Shown here one piece after another: positions 16,360 through 25,068 of a stretch of DNA of 60,733 nucleotides (position 1 is its first letter; each line of letters opens with the position of its first letter). The stretch lies in assembly GCF_934754625.1 (NCBI RefSeq), contig NZ_CAKVIU010000005.1; one strand, given 5' to 3'. A program made the position numbers and the translations under genes. Under the pieces are notes generated by a model. The model saw only the letters and a program-made list of their open reading frames with translations. It was not told the DNA's origin and ran no database searches. The stretch comes from Catenibacterium sp900764725. GTDB taxonomy: Bacteria; Bacillota_I; Bacilli_A; Erysipelotrichales; Coprobacillaceae.

Positions 16360-18336
16360 TTAACGGTAAATAAGATGTTCTCCTAAATAAGTGATAATAG
16401 AAAAGCTGCCATCAAGATCTGTACGTAATATCTTAATGTTTCTTTCTTCTAATCGTTTAATGACAATATGGGCTGGATGACCATAAAGATTGTGTTCTCC
16501 TACCCCAATCATTGCGATACGAGGATGAACCATTTGAAAGAATATTACAGAAGAAGAATAGCCACTGCCATGATGTGCTACCTTTAAGACATCTACATCT
16601 ATTTGACCATATTTCTTATAAAGATCTTCTTCTACATTACTTGGGATATCACCTGTAAATAAATAGTTATAGCCTCCTGTTGTTACTAACATCACTAATG
16701 AGTTTTCATTAGTAGAAGGATAAATGACATCACTTTTAAGCATCTTGATTGTAATGAATTTATTTTTCTCTTCTTCCTGATATGTATCAATAATACGCTT
16801 GACTTTATATTTCTTCTTTAATGAGTCTAATGCGCCATAGTGATCATAGTCATGATGAGATATATAAACTCTATCAATATGCGGAATACCCTGTGATTTA
16901 AGATAAGGGATGACATTATGAGAAGCAATATCATATTCCCTATTACCACCTGTATCAATGAGATAATTACCTTGATTAAAGGGAAGACGAATGAGTGAAC
17001 AATCCCCCTGTCCTACATCAATAGTAGAGACCTGCGTATATGGTTTATAAATACTATATATATGAAAGCTAATCATGAGTGCACATAATAAAGACATAGA
17101 AAACTGAATGCTCTTCTTTTCTTCCAATAACAAGAAGATATTAAATAAGATAACATAATAAAGAATAATAAATGAGAGTGTTGGTTTTTGAGAGATGATT
17201 TCCGCACTAAGTGAAGTGATGAAGGTGAGAATCATCTGTTGGTAGTTAATCATTATCTTCATAATAAAATCTATCGGAAGAATTAATGAAATAAGTGTCA
17301 CAATATAGAAACAGGAAATAAAAGGAGAAAGAAGAACAGTCAAGAAATAAGAAAAAATATTAATGGAGAAATTAAGTGATAAGACAATAGGTATACCACC
17401 TAAATAGATAAGAAAAGAGCGGTATGGGAAATGCTTAGTCATGATGACAAGAAAATAGATAAAGTATGAGAAGACAAAGGAAATACTAAAGATGATATAA
17501 GGATTCTTAATAATATTAGCTAAAACAAGAAATGATAAAACATCTAATTGATTAAACTTCTCTCTCACAAGATCATAAATAACAAGCATATAAAAGGCAC
17601 GATGAAGAGATATATTATATGGTATAGAAAAGACATAAAAGCCTATAAGTACTTTAATGATGATATCTGCGATATCATCACGTACAAATGATTTAATAAG
17701 ACCTAGACATTTATAAAGTAAATGAATATGCATTCCTGATAAAGCAAACATATGTACTAGAGAAAGACTCGTCAGTAAAGAATAGTCTTCTTTAATGGCT
17801 TCATCTTTAATACCTAAGATAAATAGCTTTTGATAGCTATTAATAGACTTAGAGGAAGAGAAGTGCTTTTCTAGTAATTGATAAAAGGAAGGATGAGATG
17901 AGACAGAAGTAATATGAGTGATTTTAGCTTTTGCGACGATTTGATTAGCTTTAAACGAATGATATTCATCATAACCTATGGGATCTTTACGATGCTTGAT
18001 ATCTAGAAAGTTTAGTTTGACAAGTACTTCATCATTATATTGAAACTTATGATCTGTATAGGCTTTGATCTTACCATAATCAGTATTCAAAATAACATAA
18101 TTATCTCTCACATCTTTCACTTTTCCTGAAACAATGGAAGGAACTTCTACTGTTGCAGCTGGTCTTAATATAATAGGTAATAAAAAAAGAAGAAATAACA
18201 TCTTTCTTCCAAAACGTTTCACTAAATAAATAAAATAAGCAAGTAGAAATATATAAAATAAAGGATGAACAAGATAAGCAACAGATAGTAATAAGACAAA
18301 CACTGCATAATATACTAAATGATATCTTATAGGCAT
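16360..18336 (-). CDS. comEC: DNA internalization competence protein ComEC/Rec2
   Basis: 658 residues, somewhat shorter than the roughly 750-residue Bacillus protein. N-terminal membrane helices are followed by a small OB-like soluble part (about 65-125). The Competence domain has many transmembrane helices and the marker SLVHMFALSGMHIHLLYKC near 190-208. A C-terminal metallo-beta-lactamase-like domain begins at TIDVGQGDCSLI with SHHDYDHYG and VAHHGSGYSSS. It forms the membrane channel that takes up single-stranded DNA. The ATG overlaps the end of comEA by ten bases. The downstream motifs look intact, so the uptake channel may be functional. Confidence 0.93.
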   Translation of the reverse strand: MPIRYHLVYYAVFVLLLSVAYLVHPLFYIFLLAYFIYLVKRFGRKMLFLLFLLPIILRPAATVEVPSIVSGKVKDVRDNYVILNTDYGKIKAYTDHKFQYNDEVLVKLNFLDIKHRKDPIGYDEYHSFKANQIVAKAKITHITSVSSHPSFYQLLEKHFSSSKSINSYQKLFILGIKDEAIKEDYSLLTSLSLVHMFALSGMHIHLLYKCLGLIKSFVRDDIADIIIKVLIGFYVFSIPYNISLHRAFYMLVIYDLVREKFNQLDVLSFLVLANIIKNPYIIFSISFVFSYFIYFLVIMTKHFPYRSFLIYLGGIPIVLSLNFSINIFSYFLTVLLSPFISCFYIVTLISLILPIDFIMKIMINYQQMILTFITSLSAEIISQKPTLSFIILYYVILFNIFLLLEEKKSIQFSMSLLCALMISFHIYSIYKPYTQVSTIDVGQGDCSLIRLPFNQGNYLIDTGGNREYDIASHNVIPYLKSQGIPHIDRVYISHHDYDHYGALDSLKKKYKVKRIIDTYQEEEKNKFITIKMLKSDVIYPSTNENSLVMLVTTGGYNYLFTGDIPSNVEEDLYKKYGQIDVDVLKVAHHGSGYSSSVIFFQMVHPRIAMIGVGEHNLYGHPAHIVIKRLEERNIKILRTDLDGSFSIITYLGEHLIYR

Positions 18337-18797
18337 AAGTAATCACGATAGATGAGATATTTCTTCTCACCTATTCCTTGTATGTTCATGATGTCTTCTA
18401 TTGTATAAAAGGGTTGTATCTGCCTATAGTCTATAAACTTCTGTGCTGTTTTTTCTCCTACTCCTTTTAATGTCATAAAGTCTTTGAGTGTCCCTTTATT
18501 GAGCGAAATCATATTTGCTCTTTTTTCTGGTAAATAAAGACGCATTTCTGCTTGAATACTTCTATTCATATTTAAAGAATCCATACAGGCATTATCTTTA
18601 ACCCCTACTTCCTTCACTAGATCATTTACTGTCATGCCTTCTTTTATAGGCACTTCACCTGTCTTATTAAAAGCACCTTCTAATGTAATATAAACTTCTG
18701 ATTTTTGTGTTGAGCTGACTTTTTCAGGTTTTTGATAACCATATATAAATGAGGCAATACTTAAGAGAATCAGCCCAATAATCTTAATTTGACGCAT
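18327..18797 (-). CDS. comEA: Competence protein ComEA (DNA receptor)
   Basis: 156 residues. An N-terminal membrane anchor (RQIKIIGLILLSIASFIYGY) is followed by a SLBB-type domain (about 35-95) and a C-terminal helix-hairpin-helix pair (LMTLKGVGEKTAQKFIDYR and IMNIQGIGEKKYLIY are the DNA-binding turns). It binds incoming DNA at the cell surface and passes it to ComEC. No Shine-Dalgarno precedes the ATG: it follows directly on the T-run of the ruvB terminator. Expression therefore probably depends on read-through, a competence factor, or SD-independent initiation. Confidence 0.9.
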   Translation of the reverse strand: MRQIKIIGLILLSIASFIYGYQKPEKVSSTQKSEVYITLEGAFNKTGEVPIKEGMTVNDLVKEVGVKDNACMDSLNMNRSIQAEMRLYLPEKRANMISLNKGTLKDFMTLKGVGEKTAQKFIDYRQIQPFYTIEDIMNIQGIGEKKYLIYRDYLCL

Positions 18798-18824
18798 AAA
18801 AAAAGAGAATCAAATTAATTCTCT
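18798..18824 (-). terminator. Terminator of ruvB, touching the comEA start
   Basis: AGAGAAT/ATTCTCT stem (18804-18810 with 18818-18824), then seven T residues on the minus strand. The ruvB stop codon lies in the loop and the comEA ATG follows immediately. Confidence 0.85.
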
Positions 18825-19807
18825 CTAGTAATATGAAAATGTCTATAAGCAAGATCTGTCGCAATTCTGCCTCTTGAAGTACGTTTGATCAAGCCTTTTT
18901 GTAGTAAATAAGGTTCATAGACATCTTCTAATGTCATTCTTTCTTCACCAATACTTGCAGCAAGTGCTTCTAAACCAACAGGTCCACCCTGGAAACGATT
19001 GATGATACCAAGTAAGTATTTATGATCGACATCATCTAGTCCTAGATTATCGACCTTTAAACGGTCTAGTGCCTGCATTGTACGATCTTTAGTGATGATT
19101 TCATCACCATAGAACTGTGAAAAGTCTCTTACACGTCTAAAGAGTCTATTCGCAATACGTGGAGTTCCTCTTGAACGTCTTGCAAGTTCCATCTTAGCTT
19201 CTTCTTCCATTGTCATACCATAGACTTTGCTTGTACGAGAAATAATGTCTCTAAGTTCTTCATCCTTATAATAATCAAGTTTAGCCACTATACCAAAACG
19301 ATCACGTAATGGAGCTGAGATATCTCCTGCACGTGTAGTAGCTCCCACTAGTGTAAAAGGAGGTAAATCAATACGTACAGAACGCGTTGTGGCATCTTTA
19401 CCAATCATGACGTCCACACAGAAGTCTTCCATTGCCGGATAAAGTATTTCTTCTACAACTTTGTTTAAACGATGAATTTCATCAATAAAGAGCACATCAC
19501 CTGGTTCTAGAGATGTAAGTAATGCCACTAGATCTCCTGTTTTTTCAATAGAAGGTCCTGTTGTAATCTTAATATGCGTTCCCATTTCATTCGCAATAAT
19601 CATCGACATAGTCGTTTTACCTAGTCCTGGAGGACCATAGAATAAAACATGATCAAGTGTTTCATCACGCATCTTTGCAGCACCTACAAAGACACGTAGG
19701 TTTTCCTTTAAATCATGCTGACCTACATATTCATCAAAAGAAGCTGGTCTTAAAGAACTCTCTTCATCTTCAATATGCTCATTTGTATCTAAAATATCAC
19801 GATCCAT
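18815..19807 (-). CDS. ruvB: Holliday junction helicase motor RuvB
   Basis: 330 residues. AAA+ motor: LRPASFDEYVGQ, Walker A GPPGLGKTT, Walker B LFIDEIHRL, sensor 1 GATTRAGDISAPLRDRFG, then the C-terminal winged helix with GGPVGLEALAASIGEE and RTSRGRIATDLAY. Hexamers drive branch migration with RuvA, whose gene ends 15 bases upstream. AAAGGAG precedes the ATG. Ends in a terminator that also forms the front edge of comEA. Confidence 0.97.
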   Translation of the reverse strand: MDRDILDTNEHIEDEESSLRPASFDEYVGQHDLKENLRVFVGAAKMRDETLDHVLFYGPPGLGKTTMSMIIANEMGTHIKITTGPSIEKTGDLVALLTSLEPGDVLFIDEIHRLNKVVEEILYPAMEDFCVDVMIGKDATTRSVRIDLPPFTLVGATTRAGDISAPLRDRFGIVAKLDYYKDEELRDIISRTSKVYGMTMEEEAKMELARRSRGTPRIANRLFRRVRDFSQFYGDEIITKDRTMQALDRLKVDNLGLDDVDHKYLLGIINRFQGGPVGLEALAASIGEERMTLEDVYEPYLLQKGLIKRTSRGRIATDLAYRHFHITREN

Positions 19808-19822
19808 ATATATCTCCTTTCT

Positions 19823-20383
19823 TTATTGAGTTAATAAGGCTAGTGCACGTTTGACATAGCCGTTGGTATCTAAGTTTTCACTCGATAAGACTTTCATTGC
19901 CTTTTCTACATCGCTTTGTTTATAACCTAATGCGATTAATACTTCAGTGGCTTCTTCATAATCTGGAGTACCAAGAGGTTTCATAGCACGCTTATCAAAC
20001 TTTCCATGTAAATCAAGGATAATCTGCTGTGCGGCTTTAGGACCAATCCCCGGTATCTTCTTAAGATATCCTGTATTTTTAGCTTCTATCGCATCAATAA
20101 TCGCATCGATCTCACCTGTTGCAAGAATACCAATAGCTGTCTTACAGCCTATTCCCTTGACTAGAATAAGCTTCTGGAATAGTTCTTTCTCTTCCTTCTT
20201 CTTAAAACCAAATAGGGTAATATCATCCTCTTTAACTTGTTGATATATATAGACTGTTGCATCATCACCCTTTTTAAAATTATAAGGATTGGATACATGC
20301 ACTTCATAACCTATTCCATGATTATCTATGACAATATGATCTGAATACAAATCTGCAATGATTCCTTTGATATAACTATACAT
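19823..20383 (-). CDS. ruvA: Holliday junction protein RuvA
   Basis: 186 residues from the ATG at 20383 (MYSYIKGIIADL), which has AAAGGAG seven bases upstream; an in-frame upstream ATG at 20446 adds an unrelated leader and lacks a site. Domain I is an OB fold. Domain II has two helix-hairpin-helix turns (LILVKGIGCKTAIGIL and LKKIPGIGPKAAQQIIL). Domain III (EEATEVLIALGYKQSDVEKAM) contacts RuvB. RuvA binds the four-way junction. Paired with ruvB 15 bases downstream. Confidence 0.95.
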   Translation of the reverse strand: MYSYIKGIIADLYSDHIVIDNHGIGYEVHVSNPYNFKKGDDATVYIYQQVKEDDITLFGFKKKEEKELFQKLILVKGIGCKTAIGILATGEIDAIIDAIEAKNTGYLKKIPGIGPKAAQQIILDLHGKFDKRAMKPLGTPDYEEATEVLIALGYKQSDVEKAMKVLSSENLDTNGYVKRALALLTQ

Positions 20384-20423
20384 AAAATTCTCCTTTACGC
20401 ATTTCCTAATTCTATCATATGTC

Positions 20424-20453
20424 AAAAAAAAATACCATTTATACAAATGGTAT
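20424..20453 (-). terminator. Terminator of obgE
   Basis: 9-bp stem ATACCATTT/AAATGGTAT with a four-base loop and nine T residues on the minus strand. It begins at the obgE stop codon. Confidence 0.93.
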
Positions 20454-21730
20454 TAGTTATAAAATTCGAATTCGAAGTCATATAAGCGTACAGTATCGCC
20501 ATCTTCACAGCCTGCTTCTCTTAAAGCATCATCGATACCCATATTACGGATCTGTAATGCGAATCTCTGGAAGCCATCATCTGTAGTAAATGATGCCATC
20601 TGTACAAGTCTTTCAACCTTTTTACCAGTGACTTCCCATACTCCATTACCCTTGTTAAGGATAGAGAATGGTCTTTCTTCTTCCTTATAAGTATAAAGAA
20701 CACTTTCTTGTTCTTCTTCCTGATTAAAGAAGTCTGGTGCAGTTTCTAATGCATCAGCCACTGCATAAAGGACAGCATCGATACCTTCATGGATAGGCGC
20801 AATGATTGGGAATACTTTCTGATCTCCAAGCTTTTCCTTGAATTTCTTTAAGTTTTCTTCTGCTTCTTCGCCATCCATCTTATTCGCAACGATAATCTGT
20901 GGTCTTTCTAATAAGCGATATTCATATTCACCAAGTTCTTTATTAATAGTGACATAATCTTCATAAGGATCTCTTCCTTCGCTGCCGCTCATATCAATAA
21001 TATGAACGATAACGCGACATCTTTCGATATGTCTTAAGAACTGGTGACCTAAACCTTTACCCTGTGATGCACCTTCAATCAAACCAGGTAAGTCTGCCAT
21101 TACAAATGAACGACCATCTTTAACCTGTACAACACCTAAATTAGGCACGATAGTAGTAAAGTGATAATCCGCAATCTGCGGTCTAGCCTTTGATACAACA
21201 GATAATAAAGTAGACTTACCAACACTTGGGAATCCTACTAACCCAACATCTGCAAGTAGTTTTAATTCTACTCTTAGATTGAATTTTTCACCTGGTTCAC
21301 CATTTTCACAGATCTTAGGTGCTGGGTTACGTGATGATGCAAATCTTGCATTTCCACGACCACCACGGCCACCTTTTGCGATCACAGCACGCTGACCATC
21401 TTTTGTAAGATCGGCAATAATATTGCCTGTATCTTCATCATAAACACAAGTGCCTACTGGTACTCTGATGACTAAATCATCAGCATCAGCACCATGCATC
21501 TTTTTAGCATGACCTTTTTCACCATTTTGAGCCTTGTATTCACGATAATATCTTAAATCTAATAAAGTTGATAATGAGTTTGTTGCAACGAAGATAACAC
21601 TTCCTCCGCGACCTCCATCTCCTCCAGATGGACCTCCCTTTGGAACATGCGCTTCACGTCTGAAAGCAACTGTACCATTACCTCCAGTACCAGCTTGAAC
21701 ATAAATCTTAACGCGATCAATAAATTTCAT
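20453..21730 (-). CDS. obgE: GTPase ObgE/CgtA
   Basis: 425 residues. The glycine-rich Obg domain (1-158) has GGNGTVAFRREAHVPKGGP and GGRGGRGNARF. The GTPase domain has G1 GFPSVGKST, switch region YHFTTIVPNLG, G3 DLPGLIEG and G4 ANKMD. A C-terminal OCT domain (about 345-425) ends LYDFEFEF, as in Gram-positive Obg. It assists late 50S assembly and stress control. It follows rpmA in the rplU-prp-rpmA-obgE order but is separated by an intrinsic terminator; AAGGTGG serves as the ribosome site. Confidence 0.97.
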   Translation of the reverse strand: MKFIDRVKIYVQAGTGGNGTVAFRREAHVPKGGPSGGDGGRGGSVIFVATNSLSTLLDLRYYREYKAQNGEKGHAKKMHGADADDLVIRVPVGTCVYDEDTGNIIADLTKDGQRAVIAKGGRGGRGNARFASSRNPAPKICENGEPGEKFNLRVELKLLADVGLVGFPSVGKSTLLSVVSKARPQIADYHFTTIVPNLGVVQVKDGRSFVMADLPGLIEGASQGKGLGHQFLRHIERCRVIVHIIDMSGSEGRDPYEDYVTINKELGEYEYRLLERPQIIVANKMDGEEAEENLKKFKEKLGDQKVFPIIAPIHEGIDAVLYAVADALETAPDFFNQEEEQESVLYTYKEEERPFSILNKGNGVWEVTGKKVERLVQMASFTTDDGFQRFALQIRNMGIDDALREAGCEDGDTVRLYDFEFEFYN

Positions 21731-21747
21731 GTATCCACCTTCTTTCT

Positions 21748-21776
21748 TTAAAAAAAGAATCCCATGGGGGATTCTT
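21748..21776 (-). terminator. Terminator of the rplU-prp-rpmA operon
   Basis: AAGAATCCC/GGGATTCTT stem (21755-21763 with 21768-21776), then TTTTTTT on the minus strand. Confidence 0.92.
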
Positions 21777-21780
21777 GAGA

Positions 21781-22062
21781 TTAAGCTACAGGGTAAACAG
21801 ATACCTGTTTCTTGTTTTTACCAAGTCTTTCGTATTTAACGACACCATCAACTTTAGCGAATAAAGTATCGTCTCCACCTTTACCAACATTAGTACCAGG
21901 ATGAACCTTAGTACCTCTCTGTCTATAAATAATTGAACCAGCTGTGCAAGTCTGTCCATCAGAAAGCTTAGCACCTAAACGCTTTGATTCAGAGTCACGA
22001 CCGTTCTTAGTAGAACCTACACCCTTTTTAGAAGCGAATAACTGTAAATCTAACTTTAACAT
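21781..22062 (-). CDS. rpmA: 50S ribosomal protein L27 (with cleavable N-terminus)
   Basis: 93 residues from the ATG at 22062, with GGGAGG nine bases upstream. The sequence MLKLDLQLF-ASKKGVGSTKNGRDSESKRLG shows the Firmicutes N-terminal extension (first nine residues) that the protease Prp must remove before the mature SKKG-type tail can reach the peptidyl-transferase centre. The Prp gene lies directly upstream. The core GTKVHPGTNVGKGGDDTLFA is typical L27. Third gene of the L21-leader operon. Confidence 0.97.
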   Translation of the reverse strand: MLKLDLQLFASKKGVGSTKNGRDSESKRLGAKLSDGQTCTAGSIIYRQRGTKVHPGTNVGKGGDDTLFAKVDGVVKYERLGKNKKQVSVYPVA

Positions 22063-22066
22063 AGTA

Positions 22067-22387
22067 TTATACCTCCCTAGTGTTAATTTTAACATATTGT
22101 TCATATGAGTATTCAACAGTTTCTAGAATTTTTAATAAAGTTTCTAGAATAATCTGATAATCTTCACGATTATTGAATATCTCGAAATAAGAGTAACCAC
22201 TCTCAACATTGGCAAGATTGCCATCTTTCATGAAGCCTTTAGCTTCAAGCATATTGTAAATACCTACCACTGCAGTACTGATACCAGCACATGCAAGATC
22301 TTTACCATATTCATCTTGACCAGCATGTCCTTCAACCTTAATTGATTGAATTAAACCTGCATGGTAAACGACATCTACGTGAGTCAT
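22067..22387 (-). CDS. prp: Ribosomal-processing cysteine protease Prp (YsxB)
   Basis: 106 residues. Catalytic H21 (VEGHAG) and C33 (DLACAGIST) are in the family positions. The enzyme trims the nine-residue leader of L27, encoded just downstream. The ATG shares one base with the rplU stop (TAATG) and has no clear Shine-Dalgarno, so translation is coupled to rplU. Order rplU-prp-rpmA is standard for Firmicutes that carry the extended L27. Confidence 0.94.
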   Translation of the reverse strand: MTHVDVVYHAGLIQSIKVEGHAGQDEYGKDLACAGISTAVVGIYNMLEAKGFMKDGNLANVESGYSYFEIFNNREDYQIILETLLKILETVEYSYEQYVKINTREV

Positions 22388-22695
22388 TAAGCGTTGATTT
22401 CTTTGATTGTTAGCTTAGTATAAGGCTGTCTATGACCCTGTTTCTTATGATAATGCTTCTTTGGCTTATACTTGAATACAGTGATCTTCTTTTCCTTACC
22501 CTGTTTTTCAACAGTTGCAGTAACCTTAGCACCTTCTACATAAGGATGACCAACTTTAACACCATTATCACCAACTAAAAGAACCTTTTCGAAAGTGTAT
22601 TCAGTGCCTTCTTCAACATCTAACTTTTCTACAAAAATAGTATCTCCAGCTTCAACCTTTAACTGTTTTCCACCAGTTTCAATAATTGCGTACAT
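22387..22695 (-). CDS. rplU: 50S ribosomal protein L21
   Basis: 102 residues from the ATG at 22695 (MYAIIETGGKQLKVEAGD), preceded by GAAGGAGG. Full-length L21 with VGHPYVEGAKVTATV and the C-terminal YKPKKHYHKKQGHRQPYT that binds 23S rRNA. First gene of rplU-prp-rpmA. The 5' leader (22696-22796) carries a structured region resembling the L21 leader family, suggesting autogenous control. Confidence 0.97.
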   Translation of the reverse strand: MYAIIETGGKQLKVEAGDTIFVEKLDVEEGTEYTFEKVLLVGDNGVKVGHPYVEGAKVTATVEKQGKEKKITVFKYKPKKHYHKKQGHRQPYTKLTIKEINA

Positions 22696-22796
22696 CAGTG
22701 TACCTCCTTCATATTTTTTTCTCTTAGACTCGCCAACCAAGGCAGCACTTGCATTTAATACCTTTTATGTGCGGTTGTAGTCAGAGGTCTACAACG
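22696..22796 (-). ncRNA. L21 leader (cis-regulatory RNA of rplU operon)
   Basis: About 100 bases between the promoter and the rplU ribosome site. It contains a perfect 7-bp hairpin GTTGTAG/CTACAAC (22774-22780 with 22789-22795), then an ACCGCACATAAAAGG-like conserved stretch and a GCAAGTGC segment. Position and motifs fit the Firmicutes L21 leader family as I remember it. A covariance search is needed to confirm. Confidence 0.7.
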
Positions 22797-22802
22797 CTGA
22801 TT

Positions 22803-22831
22803 ATAATATCATTTATTACCCTTATCGTCAA
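22803..22831 (-). promoter_or_regulatory. Promoter of rplU-prp-rpmA
   Basis: TTGACG (22826-22831), 17-base spacer, TATTAT (22803-22808), minus strand; it overlaps the 3' end of xerC. Confidence 0.75.
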
Positions 22832-23741
22832 TATTTTTTTCAATTTTCTTGAATTCTTGTCGAGGACATGCACGATTATATACTTCTCTTAAGTGTTCCT
22901 GGGATACATGAGTATAAATTTGGGTTGTAGATAATGAGGAATGGCCTAATAATTCCTGTACAACACGAATATCCATTCCTGCATCAAGTAAATGAGTCGC
23001 AAAAGAATGACGTATTGTATGAGGATGAATCTTACGCAATGGATCATAGAGATACATTGTACGATCAATAATATTTTCTACTCCCCTATTTGTCAGTTTC
23101 TTTCCTCTTCGATTCACAAATACATAATCATGTGTTTCATGATATTCATTCATAATGCTTACTCGATCATTATTCATATATTCTAATAACCATTTCTTGG
23201 CATAATCATGAAATGGGACTTCTCTTTCTTTACTTCCTTTACCAAGTACTCTTAACATCTGTCTATTAAAGTCAATCTGCGATAAACGTAAGGCGACAAC
23301 TTCACTCACACGCAGTCCTGATGCATACATGAGTTCTAATAACGCTTTATTTCTTACACCAAGAGATGTATGCGTATCAATAGAGTCTAAATAACCCATC
23401 ATTTCATCTACATAGAGAAAATCAGGATTTCTAGTACCCGTCTTTAAAGAATGTACTTGTGAGAAAGGGTTAGAAGCAACAATCTCCTGTTTACATAAAT
23501 ATTTAAAGAATGATCTTAAAGAACTTAAATAATGATTGATTGTTGTATGAGATAGGTGCTTCTCATTGAGATGAATCAAATAATTCTGAATAACATAGTA
23601 ATCTACTTCCTGTAAAGAAATACTTTCTTTACCTATAAATAAGAGAAAATCTGTGAGTTCTCTATCATAGGATTCTAAAGTAAGCACAGAGTAGTTCTTT
23701 TGATATTTAAGATAGTGAAGAAAAGATGTCTTCTCATCCAT
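22809..23741 (-). CDS. xerC: Tyrosine recombinase XerC
   Basis: 310 residues with a SAM-like core-binding domain (about 1-95) and a catalytic domain. Active residues are visible: R144 (ASGLRVSEV), H241 and R244 (HTIRHSF), H267 (LLGHSSL) and nucleophile Y276 (TQIYTHVS). With a XerD partner it resolves chromosome dimers at dif. Gene order topA-trmFO-xerC supports XerC and argues against an integrase; there is no phage or element context. Its start overlaps the trmFO end by 8 bases. Confidence 0.92.
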   Translation of the reverse strand: MDEKTSFLHYLKYQKNYSVLTLESYDRELTDFLLFIGKESISLQEVDYYVIQNYLIHLNEKHLSHTTINHYLSSLRSFFKYLCKQEIVASNPFSQVHSLKTGTRNPDFLYVDEMMGYLDSIDTHTSLGVRNKALLELMYASGLRVSEVVALRLSQIDFNRQMLRVLGKGSKEREVPFHDYAKKWLLEYMNNDRVSIMNEYHETHDYVFVNRRGKKLTNRGVENIIDRTMYLYDPLRKIHPHTIRHSFATHLLDAGMDIRVVQELLGHSSLSTTQIYTHVSQEHLREVYNRACPRQEFKKIEKNIDDKGNK

Positions 23742-25026
23742 TGATAAATTCTTCCATCTTTTCTAATGCACGCTGTGCATATTTCTCTTTCTTTTCCTTT
23801 TTCTTCACTCTACCTTCTAAATCAGGAAGGATTCCAAAGTTCGCCTTCATTGGCTGGAAATCACTAGGAGAGGCATGAGTGATGTAATAAGCTAAAGAAC
23901 CCATGACTGTTTCTCTAGGATAAACAAGTAATTCTTCTCCTTTTAAATATCTCACCATATTCTTTCCTGCCACAATACCACTCTGAGCTGATTCTACATA
24001 TCCTTCTACACCTGTCATCTGCCCTGCAAAGAATAAATCTTCACGATTCTTAAACTGATATGTAGGATTTAAATAAGTAGGTGAATTGAAGTAACAGTTA
24101 CGATGCATGATACCATAACGAACAATAGAGGCATTTTCTAATCCTGGAATCATATGAATAATACGGTCCTGTTCACCCCATTTTAGATGAGTCTGGAACC
24201 CTACAATATTATATAGAGACCCAACTGCATTATCCTGTCTTAGCTGAACAACTGCTTCAAAACGCTGACCATCCTTTTCAAGTCCTACTGGTTTCATTGG
24301 ACCAAAGAGTAATGTCTGTTTACCTCTTCTTGCGATTTCTTCAAAAGGCATACAGCCTTCAAAGAACTTTTCTTCAAAATCATGAGGCTTAACAACTTCT
24401 GCATTGATTAAAGCATCATAGAAAGCATCAAATTCTTCTTTAGTCATTGGACAGTTGATATATTCTCCATCACCCTTATCATAACGTGATTTATAAAAAG
24501 CTTTATTAAAATCAATAGATTCCTTTGTGACAATAGGAGCTGCTGCATCATAGAAATAGAAATAATCCTGATTACCCATTAAATTCATAATCTCTTTTGC
24601 GAGTGCATCACTTGTAAGTGGTCCTGAGGCAATAATTGTAGGTCCTTCAGGAATACGAGTCACTTCTTCACGATGAATAGTGACTAAAGGATGATTTTCA
24701 ATAAATTCTGTCACTGCATGAGAAAATCCTTCACGATCGACTGCTAAAGATCCACCTGCAGGTACTGCATGGTCTCTCGCCATCTTGATAATTAAGCTAT
24801 CATTCATTGTCATTTCTTGTTTTAATACACCGACTGCATTCTTTAAGCCATCTGCACGTAATGAATTAGAACATACCAATTCCGCAAAATCACTTGTCTT
24901 ATGGACGTCAGTTTTCTTGACTGGTCTCATTTCATATAAATGTACAGGAATACCTTCTTTAATAAGCTGATAAGTCGCTTCTACACCAGCTAACCCACCA
25001 CCTACGACATTTACTTCCTTAATCAT
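23734..25026 (-). CDS. trmFO: tRNA (m5U54) methyltransferase TrmFO, folate/FAD dependent
   Basis: 430 residues from the ATG at 25026 (MIKEVNVVGGGLAGVEATYQ), which has TTGGAGGAAAG upstream. FAD-binding GxGxxG is at VVGGGLAGVEA; CSNSLRADGLKNAVG and the C-terminal GQMTGVEGYVESAQSG are family hallmarks. It makes ribothymidine at position 54 of tRNA with methylene-tetrahydrofolate, the Gram-positive alternative to TrmA. Follows topA after a hairpin and overlaps xerC. Confidence 0.96.
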   Translation of the reverse strand: MIKEVNVVGGGLAGVEATYQLIKEGIPVHLYEMRPVKKTDVHKTSDFAELVCSNSLRADGLKNAVGVLKQEMTMNDSLIIKMARDHAVPAGGSLAVDREGFSHAVTEFIENHPLVTIHREEVTRIPEGPTIIASGPLTSDALAKEIMNLMGNQDYFYFYDAAAPIVTKESIDFNKAFYKSRYDKGDGEYINCPMTKEEFDAFYDALINAEVVKPHDFEEKFFEGCMPFEEIARRGKQTLLFGPMKPVGLEKDGQRFEAVVQLRQDNAVGSLYNIVGFQTHLKWGEQDRIIHMIPGLENASIVRYGIMHRNCYFNSPTYLNPTYQFKNREDLFFAGQMTGVEGYVESAQSGIVAGKNMVRYLKGEELLVYPRETVMGSLAYYITHASPSDFQPMKANFGILPDLEGRVKKKEKKEKYAQRALEKMEEFING

Positions 25027-25037
25027 ACTTTCCTCCA

Positions 25038-25068
25038 ATAAAGAAAATGAACTGCATGGGCAGTTCAT
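25038..25068 (-). terminator. Hairpin after topA
   Basis: 9-bp stem ATGAACTGC/GCAGTTCAT (25047-25055 with 25060-25068), then TTTTCTTTATT. A partial terminator between topA and trmFO is likely. Confidence 0.6.

Noticed and set aside
22809..23741. XerC as the integrase of a mobile element
   Set aside because: It sits in the standard topA-trmFO-xerC order, without att-like repeats or phage genes.
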